This document shows positions 1-12,920 of a stretch of 64,000 nucleotides of DNA, piece after piece. A program made the translations under genes and the position numbers. The DNA is from Mortierella sp. BCC40632. Lineage: Eukaryota; Mortierellomycota; Mortierellomycetes; Mortierellales; Mortierellaceae. Each line of letters opens with the position of its first letter. Within the stretch, counting starts at the first letter, position 1. The DNA lies in the NCBI GenBank assembly GCA_011634665.1, contig WAEK01000001.1, forward strand, positions 511,501-575,500, read 5' to 3'. The notes under the pieces are model-generated. The model saw nothing but the letters and a program-made list of their open reading frames with translations, was not told where the DNA came from and made no database searches.

Positions 1-2660
1 CCCTTTTCATTCGTACATAAGACGGAATCGTCCCGAGTTGTCAGGCTGTTCTTGTTGGAGGTGGAAAGGGTTGAATGTACAGAATTGGTTCGACCCAATT
101 TGATCTTGCGCAACAACTTCCAAGGAACACCATGTTGTTTCCGTGCATTTGAAGGGGAGGAGGAAGAAATCTGTTGACGATTGGAAGAAAACATCTTGGG
201 GTCATTGTATTGACCCAACAGAACCACTCGAGCGAAACTTAGGATCCTACAGGAGGCTGCATAGACTGCCTGTTGCCATAAATAATTTCTCGTCAAGGAA
301 TGTTGAATGGATTCATAAAGCACATGTCGATCCTCTGAATTGTAATCGAGTTGCATCCCCTTGATAGATCGGTTCTTGGAAAGTCCTGTCGCCAAGGCCC
401 AATAACCATCGACCGAGATCTCTGGGTTTGAGGTCAGGCCAATGTTCTGGATCCCTGTTGCCAAGGGTAGAATCTTGGAAATCGAGATTGCTCCCTCGGT
501 CGAGATACCACAGTTGGTAAAGAGAATACTCTCCAATGTTGTGTTTGCAGCGATCCCTTCCATCAAAGCGTCGATCGCTCCTGCAGAGAGTGCATTGTAC
601 GATAGATTGATCTCCCGCAAAGCATGGTTAAAACCAAGAGCCTTGCCCAAGGCTTGAATACCAATAACAGTCTGTCCATATCCAATCTGATTCAATTCCA
701 AATCCAAACCAATCAATGTCGTGTTCCTTTCCAGACTTGAGGCAAGACTGATCATTCCTTGGTCACCAATGTTGTTGTTGGGCAAGTAAAGATAGGTCAA
801 AGACGTGTTAACATCCAAGGCTCTGGCCATTGCTGCAGCTCCTTGACTTCCCATCTCGTTCATGTCGAGACTGAGTGAAGTCAACGTCGAGTTCACGCGC
901 ATGGCCTCTGCTATCATGGCACATCCAACGGCTCCCAATCGATTGGATCCCACATTCAAATGCAACAACACGCGGTTCTTGGAAAGCACCCTAGCCAAAA
1001 ATGGAGCTGCTTCGGCCTTGAGATTATTGGATTGAAGACAAAGTCGAGTCAACGAAGGATGATGTGTCCATTCTCCACAGAGTACCTCAACCCCTTGAGA
1101 GGTGAATCGATTGTTAGACAGATCGAGTTCCAAAAGTGTATCGTTCTTGCCAATCATCTTGGCCAAGTACTTGATCACCTTGTCGTTGACACTGGATCGG
1201 ACCAGACTTAATGAGGTAATCGTTCGGTTCCATTTCCAGGCCTCAAACATCGTCTTGAATGCTTGTTGACTGATCGAGTCCCGGTCCAGTTTAAGCTTTT
1301 TGATATTAGCCACTTCTGAGGATTTGATCAACCTGGCCAGGAACTTGGCATCCGAGGCCGAGATGACGGCGGCTGAGATACTAATCGTCTCCAACGCAGT
1401 TGAATTCTTTCCCGCCATGTGTCGTAGTAGCAGATCTAAGTAGGCATCCGATAACATCAAGAAATTACCATGCTTGATCGCGGTGACAATAGGAGCCATT
1501 GAAATTTTGGGGCTGGTACTGTTGACTGTTGTAGAGGCATTAGACAAGGTGATGGATCCATGTGTGGGTGTTGAGGGGGTGTTGAGGGTGGGTGGCCCAC
1601 CATTTCCATCCTGAGAGGTTCTGGGACTATTCCTGTTGCTTGTGCTCGAGCTCTGTGAACTCTTGTCACTTCCGGTGCCATGCCTGCTTAGTGCAATGGC
1701 TGGTAATGAAAAGAAGTTGGTGTTGGAGGTGGAAAGAGTGTTTCCATAACCCACGTTGCTGTCCGTCCTTGACACAGTCTGTACAGGCATGGACTGGATC
1801 CGTGAGAGTCGGACCATCTTTTGAAAGAACCAGGTGTTGCTTTCTGCAGTTTGGGCACTGTCGGTTGTCCGAGACGACTGGGCCCGGGGGTCGAGAGATA
1901 AGGAAGCGGCTGGAGAGGAGCTGGAGGCAGCACTGGGACCGGGTGAAAAGATGTTTGAGAACGAGAAGGCTCGTCGTCGCAAGGAGCGATGTTTCTTTGG
2001 TTGACTGGCAGGTGGGTCTGGGCTGAGACTCGGCGACCGAGGGATCGTCTTGCGTTGCTTGAGAAACGGAAGTGGAAGTAGCCACGAGGAGGAAGGAGAG
2101 GAAGGGGAGGAGGAGAAGGGAGAAGATGACTTTGGAGTGCCTGCAGGAGACACTGTCAGGGCTCGAGGTCTGGCCAGGGGTGGAGAAGAGGACGGAGTCA
2201 AGAGTGTCTGGTTCAGGAGAGGGTCTGCGGCGGAAAGTACAGGAGCTCTGGATGTACTCGCGGAGAAGGTTGTGGGCTGTGGAGCCAGGGAGGTCGGCTG
2301 GACAGCGCAGAGGTCGTTTTGGTCCAGTGGATGGATCAACGGCTGTCCTGTAGGTCTGTTCAGTGAGAGCGGAGGTAACAGTGTCTGCGGAGACAACAGT
2401 GTGGAGGAAGAGGAGGACCCTGCGTGTGGCGGCACGACCCAATTTTGTTCCTTAGATGGCCCAGAAGAAGAGGGTTCTTCCGGAGCAGTAGTGGCCCGGG
2501 AATCTGTCAGATCAAGTGCAGGGAGGAGTGTAGGGGAGATAGCGGGCGGGGGAGCAGCATTGGCAGTTGCCGTGGGAACGACGTGTGACGGGTGAGGAGG
2601 CTGGTGGTGGTGATGATGATGAGGAGGAGCGAAGAAAGATGGAAGACAGAGTAGAGGCAT
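1..2660 (-). CDS. Leucine-rich-repeat protein with long disordered N-terminus, 3' end outside window
   Basis: One open frame runs on the minus strand from an ATG at 2660 to the window edge (about 886 codons, no stop seen). The first ~350 residues are low complexity: a His run, Ser/Pro/Thr-rich stretches and a basic patch (QPKKHRSLRRR) that could be a nuclear localisation signal. From about position 1500 downward the protein becomes a series of 28-30 residue leucine-rich repeats of the ribonuclease-inhibitor/NLRC type, with motifs such as LTSLSLDMNEMGSQG, LTYLYLPNNNIGDQG and LIGLDLELNQIG. After the repeats it returns to Ser-rich sequence near position 100. Such repeats bind proteins; no enzymatic domain is visible, so the function is unknown. 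The upstream 900 bp is CT-rich on this strand and probably includes the 5' leader. The N-terminal start is the only ATG seen before that tract and could still be preceded by an exon. Confidence 0.75.
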   Translation of the reverse strand, partial: MPLLCLPSFFAPPHHHHHHQPPHPSHVVPTATANAAPPPAISPTLLPALDLTDSRATTAPEEPSSSGPSKEQNWVVPPHAGSSSSSTLLSPQTLLPPLSLNRPTGQPLIHPLDQNDLCAVQPTSLAPQPTTFSASTSRAPVLSAADPLLNQTLLTPSSSPPLARPRALTVSPAGTPKSSSPFSSSPSSPSSSWLLPLPFLKQRKTIPRSPSLSPDPPASQPKKHRSLRRRAFSFSNIFSPGPSAASSSSPAASLSLDPRAQSSRTTDSAQTAESNTWFFQKMVRLSRIQSMPVQTVSRTDSNVGYGNTLSTSNTNFFSLPAIALSRHGTGSDKSSQSSSTSNRNSPRTSQDGNGGPPTLNTPSTPTHGSITLSNASTTVNSTSPKISMAPIVTAIKHGNFLMLSDAYLDLLLRHMAGKNSTALETISISAAVISASDAKFLARLIKSSEVANIKKLKLDRDSISQQAFKTMFEAWKWNRTITSLSLVRSSVNDKVIKYLAKMIGKNDTLLELDLSNNRFTSQGVEVLCGEWTHHPSLTRLCLQSNNLKAEAAPFLARVLSKNRVLLHLNVGSNRLGAVGCAMIAEAMRVNSTLTSLSLDMNEMGSQGAAAMARALDVNTSLTYLYLPNNNIGDQGMISLASSLERNTTLIGLDLELNQIGYGQTVIGIQALGKALGFNHALREINLSYNALSAGAIDALMEGIAANTTLESILFTNCGISTEGAISISKILPLATGIQNIGLTSNPEISVDGYWALATGLSKNRSIKGMQLDYNSEDRHVLYESIQHSLTRNYLWQQAVYAASCRILSFARVVLLGQYNDPKMFSSNRQQISSSSPSNARKQHGVPWKLLRKIKLGRTNSVHSTLSTSNKNSLTTRDDSVLCTNEK

Positions 2661-3459
2661 GGGAAGAGAGAGGGAGGAGAGAGAGAGAGAGAGAGAGAGA
2701 AAATAACGCAAAGTCGATGCAAAAGGTTAAAAAGAGTACGCAAGAGAGCGATCGATCACAGGCAAGAGAGGCACTGATGCTGCAGAATAATATCAGAGAG
2801 AAAAAGAGAGAAACGCAAGAAGAAAGAGAAGAGAGAGAGAAAGAAGAAAAAGGGAAAGACAAGAAGGCAGCGCGCATCTTGACAGGTCAAAAAAAAAAAA
2901 AAAAAGTCGCGAGCAAAGAGTGGCTTCGGTGCAAGACCGAGGATTCGTCACCTGTGGATCCAGTGTAGGTCGCGTTAATCGTGGAGAGTGGCCGTCGTTG
3001 GCTAGAGTCGCGACTGGTTGGCGTGGGTGCGCTGGCAAGTGTGAAGGCAAGGGCAAATGCGGCCAGGAAGGAGAAAGGAAAGCAGGGTTGGGGTTGAGCA
3101 GAGAACGAAGAGGAGTAGAGGGCAGCAAGGATAGGGAGGAGGAGGAAGAGGAAGAGGAAGAAGAGAAGGGGGCAAAGTTGCAGGGAAGAGTGGAGGAAGG
3201 AGACGAGCAGGCAGAAGCTGTAGCTGTGCAGGACAGGGGTGCGAGAATGGTCCGCGGCTCTGCTGGTAGGGAGGAGACTGGTGACGATGATGGAGGAGAT
3301 GGCGGTGGTGACAATGTGCGGGAGAGAACTGGTGGCCGAGGAAGAGGAAGAGGAAGAGCAAGAGGAAGAGGAAGAGAAGGTGGAAGAGAGGGATTATCCG
3401 GCCGAGGATCTATTTCAGCCCAATGTGGACAAGCGAGAGAGAGATAGTGAGAGAAAGAT

Positions 3460-3506
<47 letters not shown>

Positions 3507-4137
3507 AAGAGGAGAGAGAGGAGAGAGAGAAATAGAGGCAGCTGTTTGGTTAAAAGACAGAAAAAGGAAACCCATGGATGGATGGACAAAGTCTGAGTTC
3601 TCTTTTTACATCTCTCCATGTGTGGTCTGTCCCATGCATTCGTTCATTCGTTCATTCCACGCGGCTCTGTGATCTCTCCTCAATAGCAACCCTCCCCCTC
3701 CCCCATTTGGACATGCACATCAAAGAAAAGAAAAGGAAACAGAGACCCAAGGTACTGGCTCATGGCTGCTTTTTTCATAGGAAGGTCATTCCCATTCTTG
3801 GATCCACTCTGTTGCATTGCATTTCATGCTATCTATTATTGCTGCTTCCGTTCATCGTCTTGTCCCCCTGAAAGTAAAAAAAAAAAGGGCGACATTCATT
3901 TTGGTACTCCCCATATCCAGCACCACAGCAAACCCCAAGGGCACCCAAAAAAGGCCTCGAACAAAAAAAAAAAAAAAAAAAAAAGGAGGGCCTTGGGGGG
4001 GGTGGGGAGAGGGAGAGGATTCAACTTTTTGCGCCTGGGAGCATCGAGCGCACCATGTAAATTAAATCGAGCAAGGCAGCAAAGGCAGTAACATCATCGT
4101 CTCTCTCGCTCTCACTTCTTGTCCCCGCTTGTTGGAC
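2661..4137. other. Low-complexity flank without a convincing gene
   Basis: This stretch is purine-rich on the plus strand. It has GA runs (about 2678-2701 and 3462-3501), poly-A tracts (2889-2905 and 3964-3984) and GGA/GAA-rich segments. Open frames here are compositionally trivial (poly-Ser, poly-Leu or poly-Glu) and have no recognisable domain. It most likely contains the promoter and 5' leader of the LRR gene that starts at 2660. Confidence 0.6.
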
Positions 4138-4926
4138 TCATTTTTTGCTCTTGTCCCAACAGCTCGCCTTCTTCTCACATGCCCGTTCCTTACCTGCTGC
4201 ACAAGGACTATCGTCATCGTCGTCTTGATCAATCATCTCATCGTCAGCAATGTCATTGTCGATATTATCTTCATGACTTTGGCCTTCATAGGTGGCGGAG
4301 ACAGTGATCATTGCGTGAGTCGTAGTCATTGCTGGGTTTGTTCCACTGGGTGCGAGTAAGTGGTTGTCAGCGCCGTTGTCAAAGTCCCAGTCGGGCCCAT
4401 TGCCCCTTGCCAATACATTGCTGGAGCACAAAGAAGAAGAGGAAGAGGAAGAATGGGCAGCGGTCTGGGTATGCATCAACGCGGAGGTGGAGGCTGAAGA
4501 GTCTTCCTGACTTGACAGCAGTAGCGGCAGCGGGTAGGTAGACAAAGGCAAGGTAGCCGAGGATGCTTTGCAATGGCGTGAATGGTCAGGAGAGGAAGGA
4601 GAGGACAGGGACAGCCAACAAATATTCGCAGCGCGAGGCTTTATGAAGGCAGTCGGTGGTGCACGAAGGGGTTGTGATGTCTGACAACGGACAGGAGACT
4701 CGTTGGACGATTGATCTATGCAACACTGCAATGCCTGCTCTACATTGTAATTATCATTGTTGTCATTGCTGTCGATGTTGTCGTCCATGCTGCAGCCTTG
4801 GTCACAGGTGGGACTCTCCTCAAAGCCGCACAGCAGTGTGTCGGACATTATGGTTCTGTGAGGACATCTAGCATGGTCGACCGCATGGTTGGGCACTTGG
4901 GGAGAACAGAGTGTTTGGAGAATCAT
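4138..4926 (-). CDS. Possible hypothetical protein, Ser- and Asp-rich
   Basis: This is a 262-codon frame with an ATG at 4926. The predicted protein has scattered Cys (DQGCSMDD, QCCIDQSS), a Ser run and an acidic tail region containing DQDDDDD. No known domain is visible. The codon content is less repetitive than neighbouring spurious frames, but there is no homology evidence and no splice support. It may be a genuine orphan gene, an upstream exon of the LRR gene, or a chance frame. Confidence 0.25.
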   Translation of the reverse strand: MILQTLCSPQVPNHAVDHARCPHRTIMSDTLLCGFEESPTCDQGCSMDDNIDSNDNNDNYNVEQALQCCIDQSSNESPVRCQTSQPLRAPPTAFIKPRAANICWLSLSSPSSPDHSRHCKASSATLPLSTYPLPLLLSSQEDSSASTSALMHTQTAAHSSSSSSSLCSSNVLARGNGPDWDFDNGADNHLLAPSGTNPAMTTTHAMITVSATYEGQSHEDNIDNDIADDEMIDQDDDDDSPCAAGKERACEKKASCWDKSKK

Positions 4927-6163
4927 TGCTCGTGCGGTGTGTTAATGAGTGTAAAGAAAAGGTTAAACAAGGCTAAAGGTACTTCTTCGCACGGTCAGAT
5001 CGTCAGAGCGAAAGCAGGAACCATTTCTGGTAGGACTAGTCGAAAATGGTAGAAGTGCTAAGATGGGCAGAGAGAAAGAAAAAGAGAGAGGAGAGAGAGA
5101 GAGAGAGAAGACAAGGTTTTTCTTTTCTTTTCAAGGTCGTTCGAGAATGAGATTGTGAAGTCTGGAGGAACTAGATCCCAGGAGAGAGAGAGAAGAAGGG
5201 ACACCTAGGATAGGAGGATGGGGTCTCTTTTTGTACAACATAACTCATGAAAGAGAAAGAGAAAGAGAGAGAGTGAAAGAGAAAGAGAGAAAGAAAAGAC
5301 ATCCCGGAATGGGTACCCCCTTCTTCCAGGCAATTCTCTTTTTCTCCTCTTTCTCTTTCCTGTTCCGTTGAGCCTTTTTGGTCGCTGTCCTTACTGTTCT
5401 TCTTTTCTTGGAAAAAAATTGTCCAGCTGGCTCACTTTGCCTGAGAGAAAAGAAAGAAAAGAGAGAGAGAAAGAAAGAAAGTAAGAAAAGGAAGGGCTCT
5501 TCATAAGTTTTGAGGACATCAAAGAAGTGCATGAAGGGAGCAGCCAGTCAAAAGAGCAAAAGCAGGATGTGTTTCGGGGGGATGGTTGGATGGGTGGGGT
5601 AGGTGGGATGGGTGAAAGAGAAAGGAGGTCTGTTGGTCAGTGCAAGGGTTTTCTCTGGTAACTTGTAGACAGGAACACTAAGCATCATAGCATGTCAGCC
5701 AGCACAGGTGGGAAGGCGGAATTGGAGTACTCACTCATTTTTACTCCTCACCGACGTCTTGGTCAAGGCTTCCCTTCCTCCCCCACCCCATTCGGAGCAC
5801 CCAAAGCGATGAACATTGGGGGAAGAAGGTGGCCCCGAAGAGTAATTCTCTCTCATTCGTACTCCTTGCGTATCATCTTTTCTGGTCCTCACCCCAAGTA
5901 GTAATGCAGAGATGATGAGCAGAAAGCCTCTCTCTCTTTCTCTCTTCTTGTTCACTAGATCGCCTAATAGCAAGTTATCTGCTAAAGAAACCCTGCCATA
6001 GTTAATCCGGAATAAGGTTGAGACGAAAAAGATGAGAACTCTTTACCCGTTCAGTAAATACCATTTCCTCTCAACCATGGGTTCTACGTAACTTTTCTTT
6101 TTTCTTTTTTTTATTTCTTTTTTTTCTTATTTTTTTTTTTTATTTATTTTTTCGCGACACAAT
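4927..6163. other. Intergenic, low complexity
   Basis: No gene is recognised. The region contains GA/GAAA runs (5083-5108, 5252-5296 and 5449-5482) and a T-rich stretch (6095-6151) just downstream of the C2-protein stop codon, which probably contains the 3' end of that transcript. Confidence 0.6.
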
Positions 6164-8536
6164 CTAACGCCGTGTGCCAAAAAGCGCTGGAGTATACGCA
6201 GGAGGCTGGTCTCTTGGTGGAAGAGCTGGTGGAGAGGCTGAACGTGCTCTTGGCGGCAAGTTGGGTGCCCCTAAACCTCCATTACCTCCAGTCTCTGACG
6301 AAGACAGGGACGATTGATGACCTCCACGACTGCCGCTATAAGTATAGTTGCCACCACTATCAACGCTCAGATACGAATTGGTGCCTGGAAATGATCCTGG
6401 ATAGGATCCAGGCATAGAGATCCTCGAGTTCGGTACTGGAATCGCCAACGAATTGGTCCCACTCGTCGTCGTCTCTCCTGCTGTGAGCCCGGGCATCGTC
6501 GTCACATCTGCTTTTCCACCAGCCGTCGACGTGGGTACTGATCCTGGGATTGGAGAAGAAGACCGACTATGGTTCTCTGATCCAGGGTGAGAGACCTGCG
6601 CAGGATATCCTGATGGTGGATATCCTCCCATTGGTGGGTACATGTTGGCAAGGTTGGTCGCTGCAAACGGGTAGTGGACTGGCGGGAATCCATTACCACC
6701 ACTGCCACTCATGGGCGGATAGCCACCTTGAGGCATTGGCTGTGGTGCATATCCGCTGTTGATCGTGCCCATTGGTGGATACCCGCCATTCATCGGAGGG
6801 TAGCCATGGTTGGTGGCCATGGCTGGATATCCATTAAAGGTGTTGTAAGCTGAAGGGTAACCACCAGCGCCTCCCGCAACCTGTGGAGGAAATGGTGGCT
6901 GAGGTGTGTTGGGAGGGAAGCTCTGACGATTGGGGTAGCCAGCCGTTGGATAGCCAGCACCTTGGAGATTCTGCTGTTGAGTATGTTGGAGCGAGAGATG
7001 CTTGTGTGGGTCGAGCTCTTGGTGGATTGATCCCTGAAGGTGTGGGGAGTAGCCAGCAGCAAAGCCGCCTGCGTTACTGATCGTTCCGCCAGCACCGTAT
7101 GATCCATAGGGACTTTGACCGGATGGTGATATCCGTCCATTAGGGTTCGGAGGGCTGGGGCCCGATACCGGGATGCTGTTCGGGTGTGGGGCTCCAGAGG
7201 GGGAGGAGGATGACGATACTACAGGCGGTGGGGTGGAGATTCTGTGTGGGTTGACTGGGTGGATGGGTCGTCGGAGTGGGGCACCGAGCGTTGCTTCGGA
7301 AGTCTTCATGCTGGGTCGGTTGCTCTTGTTTGTCCAGTGAGAGGGGTCCTAGACAATGACAAAGATCGAAGAAGAATAATAAAAAAAAGTCCACGTGAGC
7401 TACTCTGTCTCTCGTATATCCAAGACCTTGTCTAGTCTGGGTCTGTGACCAGGAGAATGAGGAGAACGAGAAGAGCGCTTACATGAGAAAAATATGTCAT
7501 TTGCAACATCAGCTCGCCAGCCTCACGGCCCTTGAAAGTCAGCTCGAACCAGTCTAGAGAGAGATGTGAAGTTCAGGACGAGTCAAACGTCAGTATCAGT
7601 AACGGATAGGGGCAGAGCAGGAAAAAAAAAAAGAGGTTCTTGTCCATCCTATGCAACGCTGTAGCGGATCAGGTCTTTTGCATCCGTCATGAGTCCTTTT
7701 TCCCCTGCTTGTGTCTCCAGACCTCCACCAAGTAATCTTATCACTTTGTTGCATGGTGATGCTGGGGACCCATTTCCAAACCACATTGCCATTCACAGCA
7801 GAGAAAGAGAGGGGTCGGGTGTGGCACGTGTCCATGAAGCGAAAAAAAAAAAAAGTCTCTTCTTACCATCCTGCTCGCCCTGCTCCAGAACCTTGGCCAA
7901 GTTAATGACACAGTCTCCGATGAGGTCGTTTCTCTGCTTATCCTCGTCTAAACAGGAGACATAGAGCGACTTGGCATCCTTTGCATCGCTTTCGTACATC
8001 AATATCGTAATCTGCAAAATAAAAAGAAAAAAGTGTGAGTTAAGCAAAGTAAAATAGGGTGCAGTAGCGGTATTTTTTTTGCCCCGACCCGCATGGTCGC
8101 GTCACTGTTTCCCCGGTCTTGGGAGGAAAGACTCTCTCACAGTTTTTCTTCTTCTTCTTCCTTTACCTGGTCATCTTTCCACCGAGGTCGCTGTCCTCCT
8201 CGAACATCTGTTGAGCATCGCTTTGTAACATTGCCAAGCTTGAAGAGGATGAAAGGGTCTTGCTTGCCAAATCGTTCACGGTTAGGAAGGTCGCGTCCTT
8301 GGATGGGTACAATCGCCAGTTCACCTAAAAGTAGAGAGAAAAAAAAGAGAGCCGAGTTAGTATACCATCGTTTTCGAGAAATAGGAAGACAACAACAACA
8401 ATAATAATAATAAAAAATAAATAAGGTCGTTCTTACCGATTGGAGTCTTGCCCTCATCGGGGTCAACAAGTGGTTCTGGAAGTGGTTTGTTCACACCCGA
8501 ATGGCCGTGGTGCCTGCCTTGGAAGAGCTTGTGCAT
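6164..8536 (-). CDS. C2-domain protein with proline-rich tail, Fic1/Inn1-like
   Basis: A five-exon minus-strand model gives 552 residues: 8437-8536, 8167-8324, 7867-8011, 7483-7553 and 6164-7348. Residues ~30-150 form an N-terminal C2 domain, with GELAIVPIQGRDLPNR, FGKQDPFILFKLG, WKDDQ, and a strand ending in DWFELTFKGREAGEL. The remaining ~390 residues are Pro/Gly/Tyr-rich, with repeated GYP and YPPM motifs and several PxxP motifs near the C-terminus (APNLPPRARSASPPALPPR). An N-terminal C2 followed by PxxP motifs is the layout of fungal Inn1/Fic1, which couple membrane ingression to the septum through SH3 partners at the division site. The orthology is inferred from architecture alone. Splice sites are GT-AG and the frame closes exactly. 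The ATG at 8536 is the first in the exon. Confidence 0.8.
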
Positions 8537-9567
8537 TTTGTTGCTGTTGTTGCTGTTGTTATTGTTGATATGAAGTGTGACTATGGCTTCTTCTCCCGAT
8601 ATGCGTATGTTTTGTGTGTTAGGTTGGTCAATCAGTTGCTCGTGTGTTCGATGTGGAGGTTAGTGTTGATACGTTCCGCGTGAGATTGAGTTGGGGTCGT
8701 GAGTGTCGGTTTGATGTAAAAAATAAAAAAAAAAAGGAAGAGAGCAAGAAAGAAAGAGAGAATGATGATGATGATGATAAAGATGAGGATGAGGATGGCG
8801 CAGAGAGTGGTCAAAAGGACAGGCCAATGGGTATGTACAATGTGAAGAAACAGCGTGAGGAAAAAAAGGAGCCTGAGGCTGTCTCGTTGAAGCCTCTCTT
8901 ATATACCTCTCTCTCCCTCTCCCCCAATGCCCTGCAGCAACAGCAGCAACAGCAACGGGAACAGAAGCAGTGGCCCATAGTATTCTCCGCTCCAATGCAA
9001 AGTGTATGTACTTTGCACACGCTCTGCCCACTCTGCTGCTGTCACGCCCCCTTTCTCCTTTCCTCTCACCTTCGCCATGCGTCATATGCCGCCCGTTCGC
9101 AGTCTAACCCTCCCCGACCCTCTCTCCCGGACTCTCTCTCACACTCCCCGCTGAGGCCAGGGCATCTCGTAGGCGGGCTGTGCTCACTTTTGGACCTGCG
9201 GAGGAAGTAGAAAGAGTAATTTTAGATTTTCCACGGAAACCTTCGCCTCCTTTTGCTGCTGAAGTTCGAGAAGGTGACCCTGAATTGTACAGTACTAAAA
9301 GCCATCCATTCTTGGCATGGAATCCCAAGTCAGCATTTCTTTCTTTCTTCTACATACATTATGACCTCCTTCCCCTCCCCCCAAAAAAAATAATATACAC
9401 ACGACCAACCACATGTCAAAAGACAACTCTTGTACTGGTATGTGGAGCTTTACATCCAAGAGATGATAATTAGCTAGGAAGAAGAAGAAAAAAAGAGTGA
9501 CTTTGAAAAATAAAATAAAAAAAATGTCGACCCTTCCTCCTCAGCAGCATTCCTCAACCGTTTCACT
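8537..9567. other. Intergenic between C2 gene and C1-THF synthase
   Basis: No gene is recognised. The interval contains the promoter side of the C2 gene (GTT/GAT trinucleotide runs, poly-A) and the 3' flank of the C1-THF synthase gene. Short frames on both strands are low complexity. Confidence 0.6.
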
Positions 9568-12500
9568 CTAGAAAAGTCCGACAACGTTGCCACTCTCAAA
9601 GTCAATGTCGACATCATAGAAGCATGGACGGGTCGGAAGTCCGGGCATGGTCTGCATAGCTCCGCACAATGGGTACAGGAACCCTGCTCCGACCGAGGCA
9701 CGGATGTCACGGATGGGGATCTTGAAGCCCGTGGGACGGTTCTTCAACTTGGGATCATGCGAAAGTGACAAGTGAGTCTTGGCCATGCAAATGGGCAAGT
9801 TGCCAAAGCCCTAAGGATCGAAACCGAATTGAACACAATATGCAATGTCAGACATGACGAACGATCCCCCCCCCCTTTTTTTTCTTGACCAGCCGCACAG
9901 CAAAGTAACACAAGTTTGGAAAAGATCAGTAGTTTTCTTTACCTGGCGAGTATAGGTTGCAATCTTCTCCTTGGCCAAGTCTGAAAGCTCAATGCCATCA
10001 GCTCCGTACATCTCCTTCGAAATGGTCGTGATCTTGCTCTCAATATCTGACTCGACATTATAGAGGTACTTAAAGTTGGTTGGCTTGCTGCAAGAGGCAA
10101 TGACAGCCTTACCAAGATCCACAGCTCCCAATCCTCCCTTGGCCCAGTTCTCGCAAGCAACAGCATCATCTGCTCCAGCCTCAAGTGCCAAGCGACGGAT
10201 CAAGGCCATCTCAGCATCCGTATCTGTCGTGAATCGGTTGATGGCGACAATCACGGGGACACCAAACTTCTTGGTGTTCTCAATATGCTTCCTCAAGTTG
10301 TCACAACCAATCTCCAAGAGCTCCAAGTTCTCATTGCTGTACACATCTGGCAAAGGCTTTCCGGGGGTCACCTCGGGTCCACCTCCGTGCATCTTCAAGG
10401 CCTTGACCGTGGCAACAAGGACAGCGCAATCGGGTACCAATCCACTAGTGCGGCACTTGATATCAAAGAACTTTTCCATTCCAATATCAGCTCCGAATCC
10501 TGCCTCTGTGACCACATAACCCATCTTGTCCTCGCCCTCACCAGGCTCAATACCCGCAAGCTTCAACGCAATGCGGTCTGCAATAATCGAGCTGTTACCG
10601 TGGGCAATGTTAGCAAAAGGTCCAGCGTGGACAAACATGGGAGTTCCCTCAAGAGTCTGCATCACGTTGGGCTTGATCGCATCCTTCATCAACACAGTGA
10701 GAGCTCCGCCAATACCAATATCATCGGCAGTGACGGGATCGCCCGATCTACTGCTGGCAACTACCATGCGTCCAAGGCTGTGGGTGATTCATACAAGAAA
10801 GAAGAAAAAAGGGTCGAGTAAGCATCACAGGAAATGGACGCATCAAAGTAAAATCAAGGGTTTCATCTAATAAGCTTGTGAACACTTACCGCTCACGCAT
10901 ATCCTTCAAGTCCGTGCTCAATGCCAAAACAGCCATCACCTCGGAAGCAACAGCAATATCGAATCCAGTAAGGCGTTCATGTCCAGCCTCCGTATCGTTG
11001 CGACCAACTTCAATCTTTCTCAAGAATCGATCGTTGGTATCCATGACACGCTGCCAGGTGATCGTCTCGGGATCAATGTCCAAGCGAGCAAAGCGGCTCA
11101 CCTCCTCGGGGGTCAACTCATTGGGCTCCGTCTTGTTGATACCAAGGCGCTTCAGACGACCCAACATCACAGGTGCAAAGACGCGCTTACCCTTCTTGGT
11201 TGGGCACAAACGGCTGAACAGAGCCTTGTCCGACTGAGTCTTTTCGTGGAACATGCGAGCATCAATAGCAGCGGCGAGCAAGTTGTTGGCGGCAGTGACG
11301 GCATGGATATCGCCTGTCAAGTGAAGGTTGAACTCGTCCATGGGGATGACCTGGGAGTATCCACCACCAGCAGCACCTCCCTTAATACCGAAAGTAGGAC
11401 CCTGCGAGGGCTGACGGACACATCCGAAAGCAATCTTGTTCAAGTGAGCACCCAAGGCCTGAACCAAACCGACGGTGGTGGTCGACTTGCCCTCTCCCAA
11501 GGGGGTGGGCGTGATTCCAGTGACCACGACATAGCGACCGTTCTTGCGGTAGGCGAGACGCTCCAAGATGTCGAGGCTGATCTTGGCCTTGAACTCTCCG
11601 TAAAGTTCCAGCTACGAAGGGGATACAATTTTCGATGGATAGAGGGTTAAAACATGGGATGAGTCACTGCGACCATTTTTTTTTTTTTTTTTTTTTTGTC
11701 ATTGCACCATTTACCTCAGAAGGCAACAATCCAAGTTCCTCAGCAATAAACTTGATAGGCTTGGGCTTCTGGGACAAGGCAATCTCAATGTCACTGGGAA
11801 CAGGCTCCAAGAGTGGGAGAGGCAAGGGCGAGATGCTACGCTTGCGTGCTTCTTCCATGAATCGGACAGCCGACAGGAATGTGTTTTGCATCAACATGGC
11901 AACGGTCATGGGGCCCACACCGCCAGGAACGGGAGTGATGTGGCTTGCCCGCTGAGAGGCAGCATTGTACTCGACATCTCCAACCCAACGAATACCAGAC
12001 TTCTTGGAGGCATCTGCGTTTGTTCGTTGTTCGTCGTTTTTTTTTTTTTTTTTTTTTCGCGTGCGTAAAATTGAGTTAGCACAGAAAGATCACAAATCAA
12101 TGATTCATAAACGATACGCGTATTGATGGTCCGCAGAGAATTATCAGCAAGAAAAAAGATAAACAAACGTACCTTCGACAGCGTTTGTTCCGACATCAAT
12201 GACAACAGCACCCTCCTTGATCCACTCGCCCTTGACAAATTCAGCGCTTCCGATAGCGACAACCAAGATATCAGCTGTCTTGACAATCTCTGGAAGATTC
12301 GTCGTCTTGGAGTGGCAAAGAGTGACGGTGCAGTTGTTCTTGGTCAACAAGCTAAAGACAGGTGTTCCCTAGAGTAGAACAGAGGAATAGAGGAACGAGG
12401 TTGAGTCAAAACGAAATGTCTACTTTTTTTTTTTTTTTACGGGGCAAAAATTCGGGTGGGGAAGGGTATGAGATGAGGCACTTTAAAAAGACAATTAATA

Positions 12501-12887
12501 AAGAAAAAAAAAACTTACGACAATGTCGCTACGACCAACAACGACGGCCTTCTTGCCAGACATGGCGATGCCAGTCGATTTAATGAGTTCGATGACGCCC
12601 TTAGGGGTGCACGGGACAAAGGCGGGCTCCGACGCGCGCTTGGACAAGTGACCGATGTTGATGGCATGGAAGCTAGTTCAAGAGAAAGAAAGGGTGAGGT
12701 CAATAGAGATAAAGTGAGCGAGGATCCTTGCGCTTTTTTTTTTTTTTTTCTTCTTCTTCTTCTTCGCATGGTGCGCCCGTGCACCGGGACTGCCCTATTC
12801 AACTCTCTCCTCATTTTGACCTCGCCCAATCAAAACGACCACAGGTTTATGGGTGCAGAGTGAGAGTCAGGGAGGCCGAAAGGAGTC

Positions 12888-12920
<33 letters not shown>

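Noticed and set aside
2793..3575. 260-codon minus-strand frame starting MGFLFLSFNQ
   Set aside because: It translates GA/CT repeats and poly-T; no non-repetitive core remains.
9811..11650. Long plus-strand frames at 10285-10821 and 10979-11650
   Set aside because: They are antisense shadows of the C1-THF synthase exons, which have unmistakable family motifs on the minus strand.
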